Shown here: positions 1 to 5,059 of the stretch, piece by piece
Layout of the letters: each line of letters starts with the position of its first letter
Numbering within the stretch: the stretch's first letter is position 1
Assembly (NCBI GenBank): GCA_003142435.1
Contig: PLMI01000117.1
Span: forward strand, 26,442-31,500
Direction: 5' to 3'
DNA from: Coxiellaceae bacterium
GTDB lineage: Bacteria; Pseudomonadota; Gammaproteobacteria; UBA9339
Length of the DNA: 5,059 nucleotides
Made by a program: the position numbers and the translations under genes
The notes under the pieces: model-generated
Told to the model about the DNA's origin: nothing
Database searches by the model: none
The model's input: only the letters and a program-made list of their open reading frames with translations

Positions 1-2008
1 TACATCGAAATGCAGCCCATACTCTATTTTGCTCTTCAGAGAAAAGATCCATTCCAATCCTAGCCGGGTTTATTGAAAGTCGCCCTTGCTGCTCATCTCG
101 AGTCTTTTCCCCGCGTTTCGAATCACAACCGGATTCATCCGAAAAAGGTATGTTTTTCAATTGGATTATTTTTGTTTGATCGTCTCCATAATGCAGAGAT
201 GAAGACTGCGCAGGAGGTTCAAGATGGGATTCACGAGAAGCAGAAACATAAGTCGTATTTTCAGTGTTTGCTGATTTTTTAAACAATCGCTCTAACCTAT
301 TAACTGCACTTTTAAAATCAGAACCAGTTTCAATCATAGATTGTAAATGAATAAAATATTCGACCGAAAACCATGATTCATGGACTAAACTACTCAAAGT
401 TTCTTTACCTTCTGCTTTCTGCATTAAAAATGATACGGCTTCATATATTCCTTCTGCTTTCGAATTTTTACTAATTTCTCCGATTTTCATCGAAGCAAAG
501 TCAGGATCACAATCTAGACTAAGAAAGGCACACAGAGCATTTATGTAGTATCTAGAATGTTGAATGGAAGCTTCAGAAGAGGTGTCCAACTTTAAGAATA
601 TCTCTGATGTTCGAGAAAGCAATCTTTCTCTGAGTGTTGTTAGACTCGCTAATTGTTTCCGTAATTTTTCTTCATTACCTTCTGATAATTGTTGTGCCTT
701 AAACAATATCTTAAAAGCATCTGACAAATTTACATTATCTTTCAACAATTCTTCTAATTCAATTACCTGCTGTTCTGAATCAATCCAAGGGCGGCCATAA
801 ACCCAGCCATAAATTTGATCTTTATATTGCGGATATGTACTTTTTATATGCGAAATGAGCCTTTGCTGCAACTCACTCAATTCGTAATGCCTTAAAAGAT
901 CAGAAAAAACCCTCTTAGAATGCTTTAATGATTCATTTTGAGTTTGTTGGCAGAAATATTCCCTAGTCCATCTAAGTTCATCATTTTCTAATAAGTGACA
1001 GTTTTTTCTTAGTATCTCAAGAACATGTTCCGCACACATTTCTTCTGAGCTATCAACAGGATGAGATAAAAAAGTTGCATCGCGTTTTAGCTTTTGTTGT
1101 TCGCTCGAATCTGTTATCTGCTGGCTCTTTTCCTTCTTCTCCGGCACAAAACGATCTCTAGCTTCTTCTTCTAAATTTATGAATCCATCTCCAGTATAAA
1201 CCTCAACCATTTTTTTAAAATCGGGCAGACATTTTACTGTAAACCAGTGTTTTTCTTGACAAACTAATTTAACAAACAATTTCTTCTCGGTCTCCGTTAG
1301 GTTATCAGTAGTCATTAAAAATCTAAAAGCGTCTAAAATTAATGCTTTTTCTGATTCTGATTTTTTGCCAATATCTTCGATTTCACTAATTAGAACTTTG
1401 GCATCTTCAAAGCTGCCATCATATCGCAAAAAAGAAGTTAATATATCCCCATATCTATAAAAGCTAACAGGCACATCTTTTGAAAGTACAGAACCTATCT
1501 CTGTATGTAACTTTTCTGCCAAATATGACAACCTGCCTAATTGATTACTTAATTCTTCTTCATCCCCCTTATATTCGCTCATCACCTTAGACACCTCTCG
1601 CAAAGAAGTGTCTAAATCCATTCTTGCATATTTAACAAGACTAAAGACAGCGTGAAAGTGTTCTGTACTTTTTATCCATGGGCGACTATGCAATAATAAA
1701 TCTAAATCTATTAATTTATCTTCATCGCCTTGAACCAGTATTCGGTCCATCGACTCATTAAACACAGAATCACTTTGTACAGAAGACAATCTTTGTCCTG
1801 ATTGACTTCTGTTCATTGGATTGCTTGTGCTTTTTAAATAATTAGGGTTAGACAGTAAAAAGTCCGTGAATAATCTGTGTTCTTCCGGTACGAATCCAAA
1901 CGTATCCACTATAGTTTGTATTTTGTGCCTGTTTATCTCAAGAAAATGATTTTGATCTGGAGTTAATGTTGCGGTAGAAGTAAATTCAGGGGTACTCGGT
2001 GCAGCCAT
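1..2008 (-). CDS. Large unrecognised helical repeat protein, C-terminus beyond the window
   Basis: The frame is open from an ATG at 2008-2006 to the left edge: 669 codons, no in-frame stop, so the 3' end is missing. I do not recognise the family. The product looks soluble and almost entirely alpha-helical. There is no hydrophobic N-terminal segment, so no classical signal peptide, and no obvious membrane helix. Two related halves are visible, about 20-271 and 327-562, with matching elements HFLEINR (21-27)/HVLEILR (328-334), RPWI (109-112)/RPWI (406-409), GDEEEL (148-153)/GNEEKL (444-449) and HWFTV (254-258)/SWFSV (545-549). Residues 272-326 and 578-650 are polar, charged and probably flexible linkers. 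The start is supported by a GAGG ribosome binding site nine bases upstream. Arg codons are mostly AGA, AGG and CGA, whereas clpP uses more CGN, which weakly suggests acquisition. It sits where clpX would be expected. A secreted effector or a scaffold protein is possible, but nothing visible proves either. Confidence 0.85.
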   Translation of the reverse strand, partial: MAAPSTPEFTSTATLTPDQNHFLEINRHKIQTIVDTFGFVPEEHRLFTDFLLSNPNYLKSTSNPMNRSQSGQRLSSVQSDSVFNESMDRILVQGDEDKLIDLDLLLHSRPWIKSTEHFHAVFSLVKYARMDLDTSLREVSKVMSEYKGDEEELSNQLGRLSYLAEKLHTEIGSVLSKDVPVSFYRYGDILTSFLRYDGSFEDAKVLISEIEDIGKKSESEKALILDAFRFLMTTDNLTETEKKLFVKLVCQEKHWFTVKCLPDFKKMVEVYTGDGFINLEEEARDRFVPEKKEKSQQITDSSEQQKLKRDATFLSHPVDSSEEMCAEHVLEILRKNCHLLENDELRWTREYFCQQTQNESLKHSKRVFSDLLRHYELSELQQRLISHIKSTYPQYKDQIYGWVYGRPWIDSEQQVIELEELLKDNVNLSDAFKILFKAQQLSEGNEEKLRKQLASLTTLRERLLSRTSEIFLKLDTSSEASIQHSRYYINALCAFLSLDCDPDFASMKIGEISKNSKAEGIYEAVSFLMQKAEGKETLSSLVHESWFSVEYFIHLQSMIETGSDFKSAVNRLERLFKKSANTENTTYVSASRESHLEPPAQSSSLHYGDDQTKIIQLKNIPFSDESGCDSKRGEKTRDEQQGRLSINPARIGMDLFSEEQNRVWAAFRC
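269..1948 (-). repeat. Degenerate protein-level tandem repeats within the large gene
   Basis: By-eye alignment shows four modules, at roughly residues 21-150, 186-291, 328-447 and 488-580. Each begins with a helix led by His or Tyr (H21, Y186, H328, Y488). Each later carries a Trp followed by Ile or Phe (W111, W255, W408, W546). After the Trp, hydrophobic residues recur at about +10, +13 and +14, a hydrophobic residue follows at about +20, and a small residue or Leu at +22 to +24 opens the next helix. Modules 1 and 3 match each other best, as do 2 and 4, which suggests an ancient duplication of a two-module unit. The similarity is in protein, not DNA. Module borders are approximate. Confidence 0.6.
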
Positions 2009-2017
2009 AGATGTAAT

Positions 2018-2021
2018 CCTC
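2018..2021 (-). promoter_or_regulatory. Ribosome binding site of the large repeat gene
   Basis: The minus strand reads GAGGA just upstream of the ATG at 2008, with nine bases between GAGG and the start codon. This fixes the start of a gene that has no recognised relatives to compare with. Confidence 0.7.
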
Positions 2022-2077
2022 GTATTATTGATATTTTTAGATAGAATTTTATTATCACAAAAATAAATAAATTTATA

Positions 2078-2107
2078 ATTATATAATTTTTGTAAATTTA
2101 TTGTCTA
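2078..2107 (-). promoter_or_regulatory. Candidate sigma-70 promoter for the large repeat gene
   Basis: On the minus strand a -35-like TAGACA (2107-2102, five of six bases match TTGACA) is followed after 18 bases by a perfect TATAAT (2083-2078). Transcription would start near 2071, giving a leader of about 63 bases. The -10 box lies inside a perfect 12-base palindrome, AATTATATAATT (2077-2088). The region is very AT-rich, so a chance match is possible. Confidence 0.45.
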
Positions 2108-2269
2108 TTATGATAAGTAAGGGATAACAAATTTTAATACTATAACAAGTTGTATGAAAATACAATATAAATTCGTTTGCAATTTATTCAATTGATAAAC
2201 AAATGGTTAAGCTATTTATCAGAATAAATAATACAACTGTGTTATTTTACTGCTTAATAGAGAAGATTT

Positions 2270-2866
2270 CTATCGCCGCGTAGTAATAACTTTATCGATC
2301 AACCCATATTTCACGGCAGCTTCTGGAGTCATAAAGTTGTCGCGATCAGTATCTTTTCTAATTCGATCGATTGATTGACCAGTGTGCTGAGATAAAATTT
2401 CAGTCAATAATTTACCAATGCGCAAAGTCTCCTTGGCGTGGATTTCAATGTCACTTCCCTGACCTTGATAACCACCCAAAACCTGATGAATCATAACAGT
2501 TGCATTAGGCAAACAAAATCTTTTCCCTTTTGTACCAGAAGCGAGCAGCAAAGAAGCCGCGCTTGCCGCCTGGCCAAAACACAAAGTGCTGATGTCAGGT
2601 TTTATAAATTGCATAGTGTCATAAATTGCCAAACCAGCAGTTACTAAACCGCCTGGTGAATTTATATATAAAGAAATGTCTTTATCAGGATTTTCCGATT
2701 CCAAAAAAAGCATTTGGGCAATTATCAAATTTGCCATGTTGGTTTCTATTTCACCAACCACAAAAATAATACGCTCTTTCAGAAGCCGCGAATAAATATC
2801 ATAAGACCTCTCTCCGCGCGCTGATTGCTCAATTACAATTGGAACTAAATAATTTTTTTCTGGCAT
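2270..2866 (-). CDS. clpP: ATP-dependent Clp protease proteolytic subunit ClpP
   Basis: ClpP is a cytoplasmic serine protease. Fourteen subunits form a barrel that degrades proteins unfolded and fed in by ClpX or ClpA. Counting from the ATG at 2866 (198 residues), the catalytic triad is complete: Ser102 in GQAAS, His127 in MIHQ and Asp176 in DRDNF. The spacings of 25 and 49 residues equal those of Escherichia coli ClpP. The NSPGG oxyanion strand (69-73), the [21 protein letters not shown] N-terminal region and the GGYQGQ handle segment are also present. A GTG at 2875 would add three residues. I prefer the ATG, although neither start has a strong ribosome binding site. Only six residues precede the conserved LVP, so the propeptide is shorter than in E. 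coli. Oddly, the residue after the catalytic Ser is Ala, not the usual Met. The gene follows tig by about 33 bases and is probably co-transcribed with it. The stop is TAG. Confidence 0.97.
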   Translation of the reverse strand: MPEKNYLVPIVIEQSARGERSYDIYSRLLKERIIFVVGEIETNMANLIIAQMLFLESENPDKDISLYINSPGGLVTAGLAIYDTMQFIKPDISTLCFGQAASAASLLLASGTKGKRFCLPNATVMIHQVLGGYQGQGSDIEIHAKETLRIGKLLTEILSQHTGQSIDRIRKDTDRDNFMTPEAAVKYGLIDKVITTRR

Positions 2867-2899
2867 ATTTTTCACTTTTAAATTGATGGCTATTATCGT

Positions 2900-4219
2900 T
2901 TATCGTTGCAAAGCTTCCATAACTGAAATTTGCTTATCCACGACTTGCATTTGTTGTTTAACAAAATTAAGCGCTTTTTCTTCTATTAATAAGTTTTCAA
3001 CGTTAGCTAACAGTGTTTTATTTTGATTATAAGATTGCACCAACTCATCTTTTCGGGAACTATCTGTCTCAGCTGCGATCTCTCCCAATTTTGCCTGAAC
3101 CTCTTCAGGAGTTACTGCTATTTTTTGATCATGAATAATTTTCGCCAAGATAATTCCAGCTGTAACAGTTCTTGTCGCTTCTCCTGCAAAAAATTCTTTT
3201 TTCAAATGCGAAGGCTTTTTATTAAATCCCGACATTTTTTGCAATTTTGCAGCCATGTCATCGCAACGCCTTTGGCTCTCCATATCAATTAACCCTTTTG
3301 GCACTTCAATTGGAACTAATTCCAAAAGTTTAGTAATAACATTGGCATTGTATTTTTCTGCAAGCACATATTTTAGCTCGCGTTCCATCGTAATTTTGAT
3401 GTGATTTCTCAAACCATCCATGCCGCCTTTGTCAGTAAAACCAGTGCTTTTCAAGACTTCCTCGTCCGTCGGCATTTTCGCTGCAGAAACCTTTAACACT
3501 TTAACTTTAACAGCAACGTCTTTGCCTGCAAAACTCTGATCAACATGGCTTACAGGAAAATGTAAATCATAAGAAAATTCTCCTTGCGCTTTAGCTCCGT
3601 ACAGGGGTTTTTCAAATTCAACCCACATCATTCCAGAGCCAAGAACAAATTCGACGTTTTCTTCGGCTTTCTCCAAGTTATCGCTCAGTGATTTGATATT
3701 GAGGTCGATAATCAGCCGATCTCCTTCTTTAGCTGCATAATCACTATCTAAAACTTCTTCCCATTTGACATAATGCTTTTTCAATTTTTCCATTTCAGCA
3801 TCGATATCGGAATCCAGCAAAGTAGCAATTGGTTTTTCAACAGCAACCGTAGCAAATTCTGGAAGAGAGAATTGAGGCAGAACTTCTATTGTTGCCACAA
3901 ATTGCAAATCAACATTTGTTGAAGACGGATCTGAAAGAATTTTAATTACTGGCATGCTAACTGCCTGTAGTTTTTCTTGTTGAATAGCCTTGGTATAGCT
4001 TTCTCTTATGATTTTACCAAAAACCTCCTCTCGCACTTCCCTGGCAAATTGCTTACGGACAACTTCAAATGGCACTTTTCCCGACCTAAATCCTTTTATC
4101 TTAACTTTAGGTGCAATTTCTTGTAATCTTTTTAATTCTTCTGCGGCAACTTCTGCTGCAGGGACGGTTATTTTCAGATCATAAGTTATATTTGATGTTT
4201 TAGTTACTGTTACGAGCAT
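2900..4219 (-). CDS. tig: Trigger factor, ribosome-associated chaperone
   Basis: Trigger factor binds ribosomal protein uL23 at the exit tunnel and shields nascent chains. It has 439 residues, against 432 in Escherichia coli. The N-terminal ribosome-binding domain (about 1-115) carries the signature GFRSGKVP at 43-50, with Phe44 and Arg45 in the E. coli positions and Ser46 where E. coli has Lys. Residues about 150-245 are the FKBP-like prolyl isomerase domain. The C-terminal helical chaperone arms follow (about 250-439), with typical stretches such as MERELK (278-283) and YNQNK (397-401). The isomerase domain is eroded: E. coli IPGFE is WVEFE here (199-203), and the DFTG segment reads DLNI (172-175). 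Isomerase activity is known to be dispensable for the chaperone role, so the protein may still be functional. The ATG start has a good GAGGAA site. The gene lies 64 bases after tRNA-Leu and just ahead of clpP, the usual gammaproteobacterial order. Confidence 0.97.
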   Translation of the reverse strand: MLVTVTKTSNITYDLKITVPAAEVAAEELKRLQEIAPKVKIKGFRSGKVPFEVVRKQFAREVREEVFGKIIRESYTKAIQQEKLQAVSMPVIKILSDPSSTNVDLQFVATIEVLPQFSLPEFATVAVEKPIATLLDSDIDAEMEKLKKHYVKWEEVLDSDYAAKEGDRLIIDLNIKSLSDNLEKAEENVEFVLGSGMMWVEFEKPLYGAKAQGEFSYDLHFPVSHVDQSFAGKDVAVKVKVLKVSAAKMPTDEEVLKSTGFTDKGGMDGLRNHIKITMERELKYVLAEKYNANVITKLLELVPIEVPKGLIDMESQRRCDDMAAKLQKMSGFNKKPSHLKKEFFAGEATRTVTAGIILAKIIHDQKIAVTPEEVQAKLGEIAAETDSSRKDELVQSYNQNKTLLANVENLLIEEKALNFVKQQMQVVDKQISVMEALQR

Positions 4220-4224
4220 TAATA

Positions 4225-4230
4225 TTCCTC
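4225..4230 (-). promoter_or_regulatory. Ribosome binding site of tig
   Basis: The minus strand reads GAGGAA, five bases before the tig ATG at 4219. It is the strongest Shine-Dalgarno sequence in the window and confirms the start. Confidence 0.8.
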
Positions 4231-4252
4231 AAATTAAGAATAAATTATGGAT

Positions 4253-4266
4253 GCGAGAATTCTCGC
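4253..4266. repeat. Perfect 14-base palindrome between tRNA-Leu and tig
   Basis: GCGAGAATTCTCGC is its own reverse complement. As RNA it could form a five-pair stem with an AATT loop. It lies 17 bases past the tRNA-Leu CCA end and 33 bases before tig. No T run follows it on the minus strand, so it is not a standard intrinsic terminator. It could be an operator, an RNA processing or stability element in the tig leader, or chance. Confidence 0.55.
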
Positions 4267-4283
4267 TGGTTTAAAAAAAATTT

Positions 4284-4368
4284 TGGTGCGAAAGGAGAGA
4301 CTCGAACTCTCACGGGTTGCCCCGCTGGAACCTAAATCCAGTGCGTCTGCCAATTCCGCCACTTTCGC
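4284..4368 (-). tRNA. tRNA-Leu, anticodon TAG, with encoded CCA
   Basis: The minus strand folds as a class II tRNA of 85 bases. The acceptor stem GCGAAAG (4368-4362) pairs with CTTTCGC (4294-4288), followed by discriminator A and an encoded CCA (4286-4284). The anticodon stem is CTGGA/TCCAG with loop TTTAGGT, giving anticodon TAG at 4334-4332, which reads CUN leucine codons. The long variable arm (CGGG/CCCG) is typical of leucine tRNAs. The T arm is GAGAG/CTCTC with loop TTCGAGT. Its 5' end is only 18 bases past the stop of the membrane-protein gene, so it has little room for a promoter of its own. A T8 run follows shortly after CCA. Confidence 0.97.
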
Positions 4369-4386
4369 ACAAAAAACAATTAAAAT

Positions 4387-4968
4387 TCAAGATTCAATAA
4401 TTTTTTGCGCGTTACTGGGCTTTCCAAGAAAATATTTTTCTGCAAAAGAAAACCCGATAAAAATAACACAAAACCAAATACAATCACCAATAAAGGCATT
4501 GCGCAAAAATGGTAATGCTGTCAAGTAACAAACAAGCAAACCAGATAATGTTTTTGGATATAAGCTTGTTACCAGCCAATAGCCAAAATTAGTCCATACC
4601 CAAAATACAATTTCACTGGCAAAGACAAACACAAAAGAATTTCGCATTGAAAAATTTTTAGCTTTTGCAATTTTCACGCCAAGTAAAATAATTCCCAGCC
4701 AGCCAAGGTAAGTGAAAACTGACAGTGCAGAAAAAATGGGATACCCGTTAAAATAAGCTAATAAAATATCCGAAATAATGAGCAATAGCAAAGTATAAAC
4801 AACGGAAAATAACTTGGAAAATTTAGTTCCTGCAAAATAACACAAATTCGTCAATGGGGTAAGATTTGCTGGATGTGGAATCAATCGCCCCAAAACGCCT
4901 ATTACAATCCATAAAATTGCAAGTTTTTTGTTGATCAGTTTTTTTTTCATATTATTCTGATTTTCCAT
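4387..4968 (-). CDS. DUF6580-type multi-pass membrane protein, function unknown
   Basis: This 193-residue protein is very hydrophobic, with about five or six membrane segments (roughly 16-34, 52-74, 82-101, 112-133, 143-156 and 160-178). A short basic N-terminus (KKKLINKK, 8-15) suggests it lies in the cytoplasm. Two stretches match what I recall of the DUF6580 family of putative inner-membrane proteins: GRLIPHPANLTPL (27-39), and TNFGYWL (126-132) followed by YPKTLSGLL (137-145), CY (147-148), LPFLRN (152-157) and GD (161-162). The family has no established function that I know of; transport-like roles are speculation. The ATG at 4968 has a GGA five bases upstream and is preferred over the ATG at 4950, which is followed directly by nine A residues. 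It sits between two tRNA genes, 36 bases after tRNA-Lys and 18 before tRNA-Leu, which suggests a shared transcript. The stop is TGA. Confidence 0.85.
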   Translation of the reverse strand: MENQNNMKKKLINKKLAILWIVIGVLGRLIPHPANLTPLTNLCYFAGTKFSKLFSVVYTLLLLIISDILLAYFNGYPIFSALSVFTYLGWLGIILLGVKIAKAKNFSMRNSFVFVFASEIVFWVWTNFGYWLVTSLYPKTLSGLLVCYLTALPFLRNAFIGDCIWFCVIFIGFSFAEKYFLGKPSNAQKIIES

Positions 4969-5004
4969 AGTATTCCGAAGTTTTGACGTAAAATCATCAT
5001 GGTT

Positions 5005-5059
5005 TGGTAGGCCGTGTCGGGATCGAACCGACGACCCGCTGATTAAGAGTCAGCTGCTC
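5005..5059 (-). tRNA. tRNA-Lys, anticodon CTT, 5' part beyond the window
   Basis: The visible 55 bases run from the 3' side of the D stem (GAGC) to an encoded CCA (5007-5005). The anticodon stem is GCTGA/TCAGC with loop CTCTTAA, so the anticodon is CTT (5047-5045), reading the AAG lysine codon. The T arm is GTCGG/CCGAC with loop TTCGATC. The 3' acceptor strand ACGGCCT is followed by discriminator A. About 21 bases at the 5' end, including the 5' acceptor strand, are outside the window. Confidence 0.93.

Larger units (their letters stand above)
2009..2269. other. AT-rich intergenic gap after clpP, without clpX
   Basis: These 261 bases separate the clpP stop from the large repeat gene. I see no open frame of credible coding character and no tRNA-like fold. 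There is no GC-rich stem followed by a T run, so no intrinsic terminator can be called for clpP. Two weak hairpins are present, an all-AT seven-pair stem at 2213-2230 and a six-pair stem at 2150-2165, but neither has a T tail. The candidate promoter and ribosome binding site of the downstream gene lie at the left end. Confidence 0.6.

Noticed and set aside
73..800. Plus-strand open frames at 73-282 and 564-800
   Set aside because: Both lie wholly inside the long minus-strand gene, have no ribosome binding site that stands out, and encode no recognisable domain.
1..2008. Calling the large gene a secreted effector
   Set aside because: The C-terminus, where type IV secretion signals usually lie, is outside the window, and no eukaryotic-like domain is visible.
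2150..2230. Weak hairpins after clpP as an intrinsic terminator
   Set aside because: The stems at 2150-2165 and 2213-2230 are nearly all A-T pairs and no T run follows on the minus strand.
2438..2647. Plus-strand frame opposite clpP
   Set aside because: It is antisense to a conserved stretch of clpP and its translation has no family resemblance.
3023..3292. Plus-strand frame opposite tig
   Set aside because: It is antisense to the chaperone arms of trigger factor, and its Ser/Cys/Phe-rich content is the usual shadow of Lys/Glu-rich helices.
4272..4283. T8 run after tRNA-Leu as a terminator
   Set aside because: A T run is present, but no dedicated stem precedes it apart from the tRNA itself, so termination before tig cannot be claimed.
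4247..4528. Plus-strand frame crossing the tRNA-Leu gene
   Set aside because: It reads through the complement of a well-folded tRNA and the 3' end of the membrane gene, so coding is not credible.
1..5059. CRISPR array, insertion sequence or DNA-level direct repeats
   Set aside because: No regularly spaced identical repeats, transposase-like frame or terminal inverted repeats were seen; the repeats found are visible only in protein.

Overview
The window is a run of genes all read from the minus strand of an AT-rich bacterial chromosome. Two core genes, trigger factor (tig) and clpP, resemble the gammaproteobacterial proteins closely. A tRNA-Leu gene lies just upstream of tig. The high A+T content, together with a large unrecognised helical repeat protein next to core genes, would suit a host-associated gammaproteobacterium such as a member of the Legionellales. 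That lineage is an inference from protein resemblance and composition, not a database result.

In order of transcription (right to left): the 3' part of a tRNA-Lys with anticodon CTT (5005-5059, cut by the window edge); a small multi-pass membrane protein of the DUF6580 type (4387-4968); tRNA-Leu with anticodon TAG (4284-4368); tig (2900-4219); clpP (2270-2866, or to 2875 from a GTG); an AT-rich gap of 261 bases; and a long reading frame that starts at 2008 and runs off the left edge with no stop. The gaps from tRNA-Lys to clpP are only 18 to 64 bases, so these five genes may share transcripts, with the two tRNAs cut out of messages that also carry protein genes.

Trigger factor catches nascent chains at the ribosome, and ClpP is the proteolytic core that degrades unfolded or tagged proteins, so the pair is a protein quality-control unit. 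In most gammaproteobacteria clpX, the ATPase partner of ClpP, follows clpP directly. Here it does not. The next gene has its own candidate promoter and ribosome binding site and encodes an unknown protein of at least 669 residues.

That protein is the most interesting item. Read by eye, it is built from two related halves of about 240 residues (20-271 and 327-562). Each half appears to hold two smaller modules anchored by a Trp-Ile or Trp-Phe pair (W111, W255, W408, W546). Another repeat may begin right at the window edge. I do not recognise the family.
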